A DNA stretch of 64,000 bases from Flavobacterium seoulense. GTDB lineage: Bacteria > Bacteroidota > Bacteroidia > Flavobacteriales > Flavobacteriaceae. The stretch's first letter is position 1. Each line of letters opens with the position of its first letter. The position numbers and the translations under genes were made by a program. Of the stretch, positions 24,546 to 33,800 are shown piece after piece. The notes beneath the pieces were generated by a model, which saw nothing but the letters and a program-made list of their open reading frames with translations, was not told the DNA's origin and did no database searches. Location of the stretch: positions 1 to 64,000 of the forward strand of contig NZ_JNCA01000029.1 of the NCBI RefSeq assembly GCF_000695795.1. Direction: 5' to 3'.

Positions 24546-24861
24546 CGGTTTTATTTTTAAGGGTTGCTAATATGTTATCTAATTCATTGAATCGGTTTTC
24601 CCAAATGGCTTTAAATTGTGCGAGCCATTGGTCAATTTCTTTCATTTTATTTACTTCTAACTGGTAATATATTTCTCTTCCTTTTTGCTCCTGCTGTAAT
24701 AATTCACATTCCCAAAGTATTCGCAAGTGTTTAGAAATCGCTTGTCTGCTGGTGTCAAAATGTTCTGCAATAGCATTAGGCGTCATTGCCTGAACAGCAA
24801 TAAGGCTTATAATGGCTCTTCGGGTAGGATCAGCAATGGCTTGAAAAATATCTCTTCTCAT
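24523..24861 (-). CDS. ArsR/SmtB-family transcriptional regulator
   Basis: This 112-residue winged-helix repressor has DPTRRAIISLIAV, then AEHFDTSRQAISKHLRILWECELL (recognition helix with SRQAISKHL) and the wing QEQKGREIYYQLE. It lacks the ELCVCDL metal-binding cysteines of ArsR/SmtB metal sensors, so it likely responds to an organic ligand or simply to its AHSA1 partner's state. It is the first gene of the ArsR-AHSA1-DUF6807 operon and probably controls its own promoter, where two related GCAACCAA-type sites occur. Confidence 0.92.
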   Translation of the reverse strand: MRRDIFQAIADPTRRAIISLIAVQAMTPNAIAEHFDTSRQAISKHLRILWECELLQQEQKGREIYYQLEVNKMKEIDQWLAQFKAIWENRFNELDNILATLKNKTDENKSAI

Positions 24862-24880
24862 TTTTAAATAATGAAACTAA

Positions 24881-24913
24881 TTGGTTGCTAATTTAATGCA
24901 ATTGTTTGGTTGC
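24881..24913. promoter_or_regulatory. Direct TTGGTTGC sites upstream of the ArsR gene
   Basis: Two identical TTGGTTGC octamers lie at 24881-24888 and 24906-24913, 25 bp apart. On the minus strand they read GCAACCAA followed by imperfect inverted halves. They sit 20-50 bases upstream of the arsR-type start and are a plausible autoregulatory operator. Confidence 0.4.
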
Positions 24914-24995
24914 GCAATATTTTTTTAATTTTTTTTACTTTGAATGTAAGTTTTTTAAAATTATAACAACTAATAGATTAAAAATATTATTCATT

Positions 24996-25190
24996 ATGAG
25001 AACAATTTTACTAATGCTGCTTTTTATAGTAGTAAGCTGCGGGAAAGAATCTTCGCCCGAAGGAAGATCAAAAATTAGAGATGAAAAACTACAGGAAAAA
25101 ATAGATAGTCTGCAAATTCAAAACAAGCAAATTATTAAAGACATTAATATGATTAAGAAGCAATTAAATATTGAAGAACAGTCAAATTAA
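24996..25190 (+). CDS. Small lipoprotein, hypothetical
   Basis: This is a 64-residue lipoprotein with signal peptide and lipobox MRTILLMLLFIVVSC (acylated Cys at about residue 15), followed by a charged coiled-coil-like helix (DEKLQEKIDSLQIQNKQIIK). I start it at this ATG because the frame upstream, though open, encodes only low-complexity Phe-rich residues and this ATG begins a textbook signal sequence. It lies 35 bases ahead of the ECF sigma gene and could be co-transcribed with it. It may be an envelope sensor or structural component; the function is unknown. Confidence 0.72.
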   Translation: MRTILLMLLFIVVSCGKESSPEGRSKIRDEKLQEKIDSLQIQNKQIIKDINMIKKQLNIEEQSN

Positions 25191-25225
25191 CGTATCTTAG
25201 TCTGTATTCGAAATGAAATAATAGA

Positions 25226-25705
25226 ATGGAATCACTCGAAAAAGATTTTTTAAACCTGTTATCTCAGTACAACGCAATGATTCATAAACTTTGTCGCTTG
25301 TACCGGGATAGTCTTGAAGATCGCGAAGATTTATTTCAGGAAATTGTTTTTCAGCTTTGGAAATCCTATTCTAAATTTAAAGGAGAATCGAAGTTGAGTA
25401 CCTGGATTTATCGCATTGCGCTTAATACTGCGATTGCTTCTTTTCGAAAAAAAAACGCTGCAATAAATTATTCGAATCAATTACCAGATTTTGCAGAGGA
25501 ACATCCCAATGATGAAATGGCTTTGAGACAAGAACGTTTATTTGCTGTTTTAAAATTACTTGACGAAAGCGAAAAAGCTTTGATTAGTTTGTATTTTGAA
25601 GAATTGTCGTATCAGCAAATTGCAGAAATTATTGGGATAAATGAAAATTATGTTGGGGTAAAACTCAATCGCATCAAAACAAAAATTAAAACCTTAATGC
25701 AATAA
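25226..25705 (+). CDS. ECF RNA polymerase sigma factor
   Basis: This 159-residue sigma-70 family protein is of the extracytoplasmic-function type. Region 2 is at about residues 10-75 (YRDSLEDREDLFQEIVFQLW, then FKGESKLSTWIYRIALNTAI). Region 4 is at about 100-155 (EKALISLYFEELSYQQIAEI, then NYVGVKLNRIKTKIK). There is no long C-terminal extension. It is followed after three bases by a four-helix membrane protein that probably serves as its control partner, although that protein does not show a classical zinc anti-sigma domain. Confidence 0.93.
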   Translation: MESLEKDFLNLLSQYNAMIHKLCRLYRDSLEDREDLFQEIVFQLWKSYSKFKGESKLSTWIYRIALNTAIASFRKKNAAINYSNQLPDFAEEHPNDEMALRQERLFAVLKLLDESEKALISLYFEELSYQQIAEIIGINENYVGVKLNRIKTKIKTLMQ

Positions 25706-25708
25706 ATT

Positions 25709-26260
25709 ATGGAATTAGACGATTTAAAATCGGATTGGAATAAAGTACAGCCAAATTTAAAAACCGATGAAGCAATGTTGTTACTATTACAGGAAAATAA
25801 ACATCCTGTTTTAAAATCAATTAGAAAGCAAATTGGGATTGAAATTACAGCTTGGTTAGTATTTCTGCTAAGTTATTATTGGCTATTTGATGGAGCTAAG
25901 AAACCTTTTTGGATTAATTTGATTTTAGTGATTAGCCTTGGTTTTCCCATTTTTCATAGTTTTTATGGGTATCATTTCAATAAATACTTAAGTGATGGGG
26001 CGAATGTAAAAAAAGCTTTAGAACAAGTTTACTACCGATTGAAGAAATATGCTGTAGTATCAGTTATTAGTAGAGTTGGATTTATCTGTGGATTATTGGT
26101 ATTCTTTAGTTACGGAATTCAATTTACTACTACAAAATATTATTCATTAGCTGTAATCTGTTTTGTTTTTTTAATCCAATTATGGGTTTTGTATCTCATT
26201 TGGAATCAAAGATTAAAGCGAATTCGGCAAGCAATTGTGTCATTCAACGTTGATAAGTAA
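25709..26260 (+). CDS. Membrane protein downstream of ECF sigma, possible anti-sigma
   Basis: This 183-residue protein has a short soluble N-terminus (MELDDLKSDWNKVQPNLKTDEAML) and then four hydrophobic helices (about 48-65, 70-90, 118-140, 146-165) and a basic C-terminus. The start follows the sigma stop codon by three bases, so the genes are co-translated. The 'LK..W......' N-terminus is common among small Bacteroidota proteins encoded after ECF sigma genes. An anti-sigma-like role is inferred only from position. No HxxxCxxC zinc motif is present. Confidence 0.75.
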   Translation: MELDDLKSDWNKVQPNLKTDEAMLLLLQENKHPVLKSIRKQIGIEITAWLVFLLSYYWLFDGAKKPFWINLILVISLGFPIFHSFYGYHFNKYLSDGANVKKALEQVYYRLKKYAVVSVISRVGFICGLLVFFSYGIQFTTTKYYSLAVICFVFLIQLWVLYLIWNQRLKRIRQAIVSFNVDK

Positions 26261-26391
26261 GATAAATCTTTTTTTCCAGTTAAAATGATATTAAAAAATC
26301 ACTAAAAGTGGGTATTGTCGTAAAAGTAGAATTGATATACTTTTATCAAAGTTAAAAAAAGGAAAATTAACTTCTAAAACCGACCAGCCAA

Positions 26392-26580
26392 ATGACAAAT
26401 TCAGATAAGATTAAAAAGGTAAATGATTTGCTTATTGAAGTTATTAAAGACGAAGAGCATCAAACAGAAAGTTCTTTTAATGGTTTAAAAGATGTGGTTT
26501 TGAGTATCTTAGTTGATTACTGGCATACTGAAAGAGAGCCAGGAATTTTTATGGATAACATTTCATTAGATATTGATTAA
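26392..26580 (+). CDS. Hypothetical 62-residue protein
   Basis: This is a small acidic soluble protein (MTNSDKIKKVNDLLIEVIKDEEHQTESSFNGLKDVV...) with predicted helices and no known motif. A good terminator hairpin follows its stop codon by about 57 bases, and it lies 130 bases after the sigma-linked membrane gene, so it could be a real small gene. I do not recognise the family. Confidence 0.45.
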   Translation: MTNSDKIKKVNDLLIEVIKDEEHQTESSFNGLKDVVLSILVDYWHTEREPGIFMDNISLDID

Positions 26581-26636
26581 AAATATAATAAAAAAATAGA
26601 ATTTGTCATTTTAGGGTTTGATGAATTTTTATAGAT

Positions 26637-26670
26637 AGCCACTTTAGTTTTAAAGTGGCTTTTCTTTTTT
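26637..26670 (+). terminator. Terminator
   Basis: A 10-bp perfect stem AGCCACTTTA / TAAAGTGGCT with a GTTT loop is followed by TTTTCTTTTTT. Confidence 0.85.
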
Positions 26671-26705
26671 AATAAAAATAATATGATTATCGGTTTCTAA
26701 TACCA

Positions 26706-26935
26706 ATTATTGAGAATGGTACACAGATTACACTGATTTTAACAGATTATGATTTACAAAGAGCTATAGAAAATCCGTTTTTTCTGTTCAATCAGTGTAA
26801 TCTGTGGCCTATTTTTTATTTAGTCCGCTTAGCGGACTAAATAAAAAAACTTTGCGAAACTCTGTGAAAAACTTTGCGAAGCTTTGCGGTAAAATAGCCC
26901 ACGGATGAAACAGACAAACCGGTTTTTTACTGATT
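26706..26935. repeat. Dispersed intergenic repeat with long palindrome
   Basis: The stretch carries 'acacagattacactgatttt' facing 'atcagtgtaatctgtgg', a 17-bp perfect palindrome at 26812-26848 centred on TTA (TTTAGTCCGC/GCGGACTAAA core), then 'actttgcgaaactctgtgaa' and 'actttgcgaagctttgcgg'. These words recur between genes in many Bacteroidota, and a diverged fragment is at 34672-34742. No gene is seen here. The palindrome may also terminate the PhzF transcript. Confidence 0.65.
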
Positions 26936-26946
26936 TTTTTATTTTT

Positions 26947-27726
26947 TTACAAAAAGTATTCACCTATTAAATAACATTTTGCGTGTCCGCTAATGCGAAC
27001 TCTGTCTCCCAGCAATTCACATTCTAAATAGCCTTTGCGGTCTGAAAGCTGAATAGCAGATAATTTCGTTTTGTTTAATTCTTTTGACCAGTAGGGAATG
27101 AGTGTTGTATGAGCTGAACCAGTTACCGGATCTTCGTTGATGCCGGCTTTTGGACCAAAAAATCGGGAAACAAAATCCGAATTTTTCCCCTGAGCTGTGA
27201 CAATAATTCCGCGAACAGGAAGCTGAATAATTTTTTCAAAATTAGGTTCTAAATCTAATATTTCTTCTTCATTATTAAAAAGTAGCATGTAATCGCTTTT
27301 TCCTTTAAAAGCCTGAATAGGTTTTATATTGAATCCATCAGTTATTTGAGAATTTAACGGAATAGTTTCTAATTGATCAACAGGAAAGTTTAAAGAAAGT
27401 AAATCGGCTTCTTTAGTAACAGTTAATACGCCACTTCTTGGAGAAAAAAAGCTGATTTCATTACCGCTATAATTTTCATAATTGAATAATACAAAAGCTG
27501 CTGCCAGTGTCGCATGTCCGCATAAATCAACTTCTACTTTTGGTGTAAACCATCTTATTTCGTACTGATTGTCCTTTTTTAAATAAAAAGCCGTTTCCGA
27601 AAGATTGTTTTCTTCAGCTATTTTTTGCAATATTTCGTCGCTTAACCATTCTTCCAGTGGGCAAACAGCAGCCGGATTTCCTGAAAAAACGGTTTTGCTA
27701 AAGGCATCTATCTGATATAATTTCAT
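26947..27726 (-). CDS. PhzF-family isomerase/epimerase-like protein
   Basis: This 259-residue protein is of the PhzF (phenazine biosynthesis-like, diaminopimelate-epimerase) fold. It starts LYQIDAFSKTVFSGNPAAVC and carries ENNLSETAFYL, where the Glu is the family's catalytic acid (about E45). Later motifs are FTPKVEVDLCGHATLAAA and GPKAGINEDPVTGSAHTTL. No phenazine genes are nearby; most PhzF homologues are of unknown substrate. The gene begins one base after the MocR-type regulator's stop codon, so the two form an operon and the regulator may control it. Confidence 0.93.
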   Translation of the reverse strand: MKLYQIDAFSKTVFSGNPAAVCPLEEWLSDEILQKIAEENNLSETAFYLKKDNQYEIRWFTPKVEVDLCGHATLAAAFVLFNYENYSGNEISFFSPRSGVLTVTKEADLLSLNFPVDQLETIPLNSQITDGFNIKPIQAFKGKSDYMLLFNNEEEILDLEPNFEKIIQLPVRGIIVTAQGKNSDFVSRFFGPKAGINEDPVTGSAHTTLIPYWSKELNKTKLSAIQLSDRKGYLECELLGDRVRISGHAKCYLIGEYFL

Positions 27727-27727
27727 C

Positions 27728-29143
27728 TTACAATTGTTGTTTAATTAATTGTCCTAATTTTTTTAGGCTATTTTCTGTTTTTTCATCCCATTTTACGGCA
27801 AAGTTCAATCGCATGCAATTATTGTATTGATCGTGTTGGGTAAACATTCGACCGGGAGCAAAACTAATTTTATGCTGAATAGCAATGTCATATAACAGAG
27901 CTGTATCAATTTTAGGATCAAGTTCGAGCCAGAGAACAAAGCCTCCCTGTGGTTTGGAAATTTTAGTATTTTCAGGAAAATGATTCTCTATAGTACGCTG
28001 AAAATGCAAATAGTTAGTATATAATGTGTTTCGTAACGTTCTTAAATGATGATCGTATCTGCCGTGTTCCATGAAATCAGCAATTACTTCCTGATAAAGC
28101 GGCGGACTGGATAAGGTTTGTATCAGTTTTTGACGAATTAATTTTTCTTTGAATTTTCCCGGAGCAACCCAACCGACTCTGTAACCGGGAGCCAAAGTTT
28201 TTGAAACCGAACCACACCACATTACAATTTCTTCTTCGTCGAATGCTTTGCAGGGTTTTGGTCGGTTGGTGCCAAAAAAAATATCGCCGTACAAATCATC
28301 TTCAATCAAAGGAATATTGTGTAATGTAAGCAACTGAACAACTTCTTTCTTGTTTTCCTCTGGCATACAACTACCTATTGGATTATTAAAATTAGAAACC
28401 AGACAACAGGCTTTAATTTTAGGTAACACTTTTTTTAAATCTTCGATAGCAACACCGGTAACTGGATGTGTAGGAAGTTCGATAATATGTAAACCTAATG
28501 ATTTAATCATTTGTAAAATTCCAAAATAAACAGGACTTTCAATGGCAATCGTATCGCCTGGATTCGTCACCGTCATTAACGAATACAATAAAGCATTTAA
28601 CGCTCCCGAAGTCGTTACAATATCTTCTTCATTTAAATGACCATCCCAGGTGAAAGACCATTTGGCAACATTTCGTCTTAAATTAATGTTTCCCTGAGCC
28701 GGTTCATAAGCGGTACCGCTATCTTCTAAATTTCGCAAAATTTTTATCACGCCTTTGTTCAATTTAGCAATAGGCAACATACTTTTATCAGTAACTCCCA
28801 GTGAAAACTGAGTAATGTTTTTATCTGTAAAAGTGTTGAAAACCTTACTAATTAAGTCTTCAGGAGCTTTTTCTTTTTCAGATAATTTAAGTTGGCGCAT
28901 CGAAGGAAGTGCTAAATTAGACTGGAATCCCCGGCTGACATAATATCCTGATTTTGGTCTGGAAGCTATTAATGATTTACTTTCTAATTCTAAAAATGCT
29001 TGTTTTACCGTATTAATACTTACGTTGTAAATTTTTTGTACCGTGCGGATTGAAGGTAATTTATCGCCTGTTTTTAAAGTGCCGGACGTAATTTGTTCTT
29101 CAATTATTGTTGCAATTTTCAGGTATAAAATTTCTTTTTGCAT
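27728..29143 (-). CDS. MocR-type GntR/aminotransferase regulator
   Basis: This protein of about 471 residues fuses an N-terminal GntR winged helix (IIEEQITSGTLKTGDKLPS, then IRTVQKIYNVSINTVKQAFL) to a fold-type I PLP aminotransferase domain. Visible there are TSGALNALLYSL, SNFNNPIGSCMP, the DDLYGDIFFG loop and SVSKTLAPGYRVGW with the PLP-binding Lys. I start it at the ATG at 29143 (MQKEILYLKI). The frame is open to 29233, but that part overlaps the upstream gene and looks non-family. MocR regulators sense PLP or amino-sugar compounds; here the likely target is the linked phzF-like gene. Confidence 0.9.
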   Translation of the reverse strand: MQKEILYLKIATIIEEQITSGTLKTGDKLPSIRTVQKIYNVSINTVKQAFLELESKSLIASRPKSGYYVSRGFQSNLALPSMRQLKLSEKEKAPEDLISKVFNTFTDKNITQFSLGVTDKSMLPIAKLNKGVIKILRNLEDSGTAYEPAQGNINLRRNVAKWSFTWDGHLNEEDIVTTSGALNALLYSLMTVTNPGDTIAIESPVYFGILQMIKSLGLHIIELPTHPVTGVAIEDLKKVLPKIKACCLVSNFNNPIGSCMPEENKKEVVQLLTLHNIPLIEDDLYGDIFFGTNRPKPCKAFDEEEIVMWCGSVSKTLAPGYRVGWVAPGKFKEKLIRQKLIQTLSSPPLYQEVIADFMEHGRYDHHLRTLRNTLYTNYLHFQRTIENHFPENTKISKPQGGFVLWLELDPKIDTALLYDIAIQHKISFAPGRMFTQHDQYNNCMRLNFAVKWDEKTENSLKKLGQLIKQQL

Positions 29144-29202
29144 TTTGATTACAAAATTATTTGTGTCCAATAAAATTAGTAAATTTTCAAACTGTAACCG
29201 TA

Positions 29203-29595
29203 TTAATTTTGAGAATTGGAATCGTTCAACCATTTTACAAATTGTGAAATAGCTGCTGACAGATTTTTATTAGAATTATTTTGCCATTCGTTCTTAAAAA
29301 TAACTTCGGTTTCTTTCATTAAATTTTCATTAATTAGAGTATCAGAAAATTTAGAATTAATATTTGTATGTAAAGCATGTTCATCTGAATCTAATGTTAC
29401 ATAGGAATAGCCTACAATTTTATCATCATATTCAGCTACATAAAGTGGAAGACCAAAATCAGTATCGAATGGAATATTTAATCCTGAAAAAGGAATATTT
29501 TGCTTTTGTTCGTACAGACGAATTATACTTTTAAGGTCAGAGATTGTAACTGCTCTAAAGCTGATATTTTGCTGTTGTTTTAAAATTGTTTCCAT
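29203..29595 (-). CDS. GNAT-like N-acetyltransferase, short or divergent
   Basis: This 130-residue protein resembles the first half of GNAT acetyltransferases: ISFRAVTISDLKSIIRLYEQ, then LPLYVAEYDDKIVGYSYVTL. The usual acetyl-CoA loop (Q/RxxGxG/A) cannot be found. The C-terminal part (NENLMKETEVIFKNEWQNN) looks helical and may replace it. It is therefore either a degenerate, inactive GNAT or a small ligand-binding relative. It lies 59 bases upstream of the MocR-type gene on the same strand. Confidence 0.65.
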   Translation of the reverse strand: METILKQQQNISFRAVTISDLKSIIRLYEQKQNIPFSGLNIPFDTDFGLPLYVAEYDDKIVGYSYVTLDSDEHALHTNINSKFSDTLINENLMKETEVIFKNEWQNNSNKNLSAAISQFVKWLNDSNSQN

Positions 29596-29700
29596 GACTT
29601 ACTTATTTAGAATGTAAAATTATTTATTACTAAAAAACAAGTACAGATACAGAAATGCTTTTGTTTATGGTTACAGATTAATTGCTTAAAACGAATTGGC

Positions 29701-29745
29701 AGAAAATAAAAAATCCTCTTTTTTAACCGATTAAAAAAGAGGATT
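29701..29745 (-). terminator. Terminator of the HIT gene
   Basis: A 13-bp perfect inverted repeat (AATCCTCTTTTTT / AAAAAAGAGGATT, 29712-29724 with 29733-29745) is followed on the minus strand by a T-rich tail. Confidence 0.88.
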
Positions 29746-29771
29746 GTAGTTATAAACAAGCGATTGATTTT

Positions 29772-30197
29772 TTATAAAACCGCTTTAATTTTTTCGATTA
29801 AAGCATCGTATTCAGCATCTGAAAGTAAAGTTTTATTTGGGTTCATTTCGAAAACATTCCCAAAACCATAACCATCAGCATATTTAGGTACAATATGAAA
29901 ATGTAAGTGGGATAATTTATCTGAAAAAGCACCGTAATTTATTTTATCAGGATTAAAAGCTTTTGCAATAGCATTTGCTGTGGTATTAACATCGTCCATA
30001 AAAGCATTGCGTTGTTCATCGCTTAACTCATGAAATTCAACTCCGTGATCTTTGTAAACAACATTTAAACGACCTGTGTACGATTGCTCTTTAAACAGGA
30101 ACAATTGAGAAACTTTCAAGTCGGTAATTTTAATCATTAGGTTGTGTAATGTTTCATTTTCCTGACAATACAAACATTCTGAAACTGGTGTAGGCAT
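29772..30197 (-). CDS. HIT-family nucleotide hydrolase/transferase-like protein
   Basis: This 141-residue protein has the histidine-triad motif HLHFHIVPKY (about residues 97-106). The N-terminus (CLYCQE) has a CxxC that is common in HIT proteins and may bind zinc. Members hydrolyse nucleoside phosphoramidates or dinucleotide polyphosphates such as Ap4A. It has a strong terminator and stands between the GNAT-like gene and DUF2059 on the same strand, with no further context for the substrate. Confidence 0.92.
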   Translation of the reverse strand: MPTPVSECLYCQENETLHNLMIKITDLKVSQLFLFKEQSYTGRLNVVYKDHGVEFHELSDEQRNAFMDDVNTTANAIAKAFNPDKINYGAFSDKLSHLHFHIVPKYADGYGFGNVFEMNPNKTLLSDAEYDALIEKIKAVL

Positions 30198-30259
30198 ATT
30201 TTTTTCTTTAATAAATTATAAATTGTTTTAATAGCGTTAGCAAAGCTATCGATACTATT

Positions 30260-30706
30260 TTATTTTTCCAAATTGCCTTTTTCTTTAAGTTTAGCTTGGT
30301 ATTTTTCTACAATTTGTTTTCCCCAAGCTTGTCCTGCAATAATAGATTCTGTCATTACCTGAGGCATAGTAGCAATCATTTTTTTTCCAATAGGGGAGTT
30401 GTAAAAAGTAATTAATTGGTCAATATCACTTTCAGTATAATATTTATCGTAAATAGGGATAATCATATTTTGTATATCTTCTGCTTTTACTTCTTTTTTA
30501 AATTCTTCCAAAAATTCGATTTTGGCTTTAGAATCAGAGGAAGAACTTTTAAGATGCTCCATCATTTGATTCATCACCTGAATTCCTATTTTTCCAGAAC
30601 CTGTTAATTCAAGCAGTTGATTTATTTTTTCGCTTTTTGAAGTGTTTTGAGCATTCGCTGAGAAAGATAGTACACAGAAACTTAGAATTAAAAGTGATTT
30701 TTTCAT
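30260..30706 (-). CDS. DUF2059 secreted protein
   Basis: This 148-residue periplasmic protein has a signal peptide (MKKSLLILSFCVLSFSANAQ). The DUF2059 domain reads KINQLLELTGSGKIGIQVMN near the start and IDQLITFYNSPIGKKMIATM toward the end. The 'YNSPiGkKm....P' pattern is diagnostic. The family is widespread in envelope proteins; its function is unknown. It probably forms its own transcription unit. Confidence 0.9.
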   Translation of the reverse strand: MKKSLLILSFCVLSFSANAQNTSKSEKINQLLELTGSGKIGIQVMNQMMEHLKSSSSDSKAKIEFLEEFKKEVKAEDIQNMIIPIYDKYYTESDIDQLITFYNSPIGKKMIATMPQVMTESIIAGQAWGKQIVEKYQAKLKEKGNLEK

Positions 30707-30776
30707 GTAGTTATTTTGGTTTTATAATTAGATTTCGAATATACAATTTCTTATTCGTAAAAAAGATTTATCTCAC

Positions 30777-30806
30777 AAAAAAAGCGCTCTCTTTCGAGAA
30801 CGCTTT
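30777..30806 (-). terminator. purL terminator
   Basis: An 11-bp stem (AAAGCGTTCTC / GAGAGCGCTTT, one G-T pair) with a GAAA tetraloop is followed by a T-run on the minus strand. It begins 22 bases after the purL stop codon. Confidence 0.9.
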
Positions 30807-30827
30807 TCATTATTTTAAAACTAAAAA

Positions 30828-33800
30828 TTAGTTGTTTTCAATCCATTTTCTGGCATTAACAAATGCTTCCTGCCAAGGAGTAACTTCATCGTTTCTGTTA
30901 GCTGGATAATTTGCCCAGTTCCATTGGAAAACAGAACGCTCAATATGCGGCATTGTTACCAGGTGACGACCTGTAGCATCACACAACATTGCTGTGTTGA
31001 AATCAGATCCATTAGGGTTTGCAGGGTAGCTATCGTAACCGTATTTACCAACAATGTTGTAGTTTTCTTCACCCATTGGTAAATTAAATTTACCTTCACC
31101 ATGAGAAACCCAAACTCCTAAAGTAGTACCGGCTAAAGTTGACAACATCACTGAATTATTTTCCTGTACTGTTACCGAAGTAAAGATACTTTCGTGTTTG
31201 TGACTATTGTTGTGCAGCATTTTTCCGTGTATTTCGTGCTCCGGATTAATTACTTCTAATTCCATGAACAATTGGCAACCATTACAGATTCCAACAGATA
31301 ATGTATCTTCTCTTTTAAAGAAGTTTTTTAATGCTGTATTAGCTTTTTCGTTGTATTTGAAAGCTCCGGCCCAACCTTTAGCAGAACCTAAAACATCTGA
31401 GTTAGAGAATCCACCAACAGCTCCAATGAATTGAACATCTTCTAAATTTTCACGTCCTGAAATCAAATCAGTCATGTGGATGTCTTTTACATCAAAACCA
31501 GCAAGATACATTGCATTTGCCATTTCACGCTCAGAATTACTTCCTTTTTCACGAATAATAGCTGCTTTTGGTCTTGGTTTTGAAGCATCAATTTCAGGTT
31601 TTTTACCTGTAAAATGAGCAGGGAAACTAAAGTTTAATGCCTGGTTTTTATAATTATCGTAACGCTCTTGAGCTGTTCCGTTTTTAGATTGTTTTTGGTC
31701 TAATAAGAAAGAAGTTTTAAACCAAACGTCTCTGTATTTAGCAATATCTAATTGGCAACCGCCAAAGTTTAAAGTAGCTTCATTTGTTGCTGTTCCTAAT
31801 TTGTAGAAAGAAACTCCGTTAGCGTTTAATTTACTTTCTAAAGCAATGTCTTCTTTCGCCTGGAACACAATTCCGATATTCTCAGCAAAAAGGTATTTGA
31901 TGATATCTTTTTCTTCGAAAACAGAGAAATCAATTTTAGCACCTAAATTCACATCAGCAAAACACATTTCTAATAAAGTAGTGATTAAACCACCACTTCC
32001 AATATCGTGACCCGCTACAATTTGGTTATCCAAAATTAATTCCTGAACCGTATTGAATGCCTTTTTAAAGAAAGCAGCGTCTTTAATTGTTGGCGTTTCA
32101 TTACCAATAGTATTCAAAATTTGAGCAAAAGAAGATCCTCCTAATTTGAAATCATCCTGAGATAAATTGATATAGTAAATAGAATCACCATCTCTTTGTA
32201 AAACAGGCTCTACTACTTTTCTAATATCAGTACAGTTACCCGCAGCCGAAATAATTACCGTTCCCGGTGCAATTACTTCATCGTTTGGATATTTTTGTTT
32301 CATCGAAAGTGAATCTTTTCCTGTTGGAATATTGATTCCTAATTCGATAGCAAAGTCAGAACAAGCTTTAACAGCAGCGTACAAACGAGCGTCTTCACCT
32401 TCGTTTTTACAAGCCCACATCCAGTTAGCCGACAATGAAACTCCTTTCAATCCGTCTTTTATTGGAGCCCAAACAATATTTGATAATGATTCGGCAATAG
32501 CAGTTCTTGTTCCGGCAACAGGGTCAATTAAGGAAGCGATAGGAGCGTGGCCTATTGAAGTTGCAATTCCTTCTTTTCCTTGAAAATCTAACGCCATTAC
32601 ACCACAGTTATTCAATGGTAATTGTAATGGACCTGCAGTTTGCTGTTTTGCTACTTTTCCACCTACACAACGGTCTACTTTGTTAGTCAGCCAGTCTTTA
32701 GAAGCAACAGCTTCCAGTTGTAACACCTGCTCTAAATAAGTAGCAATTTTATCTTTAGAATAATCTAAGTTTTTATAGTTGTAATCAATAGTTTTATCGG
32801 TCATTACTGTTTTTGGAGAACTTCCAAAGAAATCTTCCAAAGCATAATCCATTGGTTTAGCACCATTAGTTTTTGATTCGAAAGTAAAACGGTGATCACC
32901 GGTTACGTCTCCTACTTCATACATTGGCGAACGCTCTCTGTCGGCAATTCTTTGTAAAGTATCAATGTCTTTTTGACCAATAACTAATCCCATTCTTTCC
33001 TGAGATTCGTTACCAATAATTTCTTTTGAAGAAAGCGTAGGGTCACCTACAGGCAATTTATCTAAATCGATTAGACCTCCTGTTTCTTCCACTAATTCCG
33101 AAAGACAGTTTAAGTGTCCACCAGCACCGTGATCGTGAATAGAAACAATTGGATTGTTATCGCTTTCGACTAATCCACGAATAGCATTAGCAGCACGTTT
33201 TTGCATTTCCGGATTCGAACGTTGGATAGCATTTAACTCAATTCCTGAACCAAAAGCTCCGGTATCTGCAGAAGAAACCGCAGCACCACCCATTCCGATT
33301 CTATAATTTTCTCCACCTAGAATAACGATTTTATCGCCTTCTTGTGGTTTGTGTTTGATAGCCTGATCTAATTTTCCGTAACCAATTCCACCTGCCTGCA
33401 TGATTACTTTATCGTAACCAATTTTACGGTCGTTTTCTTCATGTTCGAATGTTAAAACAGAACCGGTAATCAACGGTTGACCAAATTTATTTCCAAAATC
33501 AGAAGCTCCGTTTGAAGCTTTGATTAAGATATCCATCGGTGTTTGGTACAGCCATTTTCTTTCGGCAACGGCATTTTCCCATGGTCTTTCTTCTTCTAAA
33601 CGAGAATAAGAAGTCATGTAAACCGCAGTTCCTGCTAATGGCAACGAACCTTGTCCACCAGCCAAGCGGTCACGAATTTCTCCTCCGGAACCTGTAGCAG
33701 CTCCGTTAAAAGGCTCAACAGTTGTTGGGAAATTATGTGTTTCTGCTTTTAATGAAATAACCGAATCAAATTCTTTTACTTCATAAAAATCAGCTTTGTC

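Noticed and set aside
26947..27726. Phenazine biosynthesis locus
   Set aside because: PhzF-like proteins are widespread and no other phz genes accompany this one.
29152..29159. TAATTTTG box just before the MocR-type start as a leaderless promoter
   Set aside because: No -33 TTG at 17-20 bases; the nearest are 9 and 28 bases away, so the box is likely chance in AT-rich DNA.
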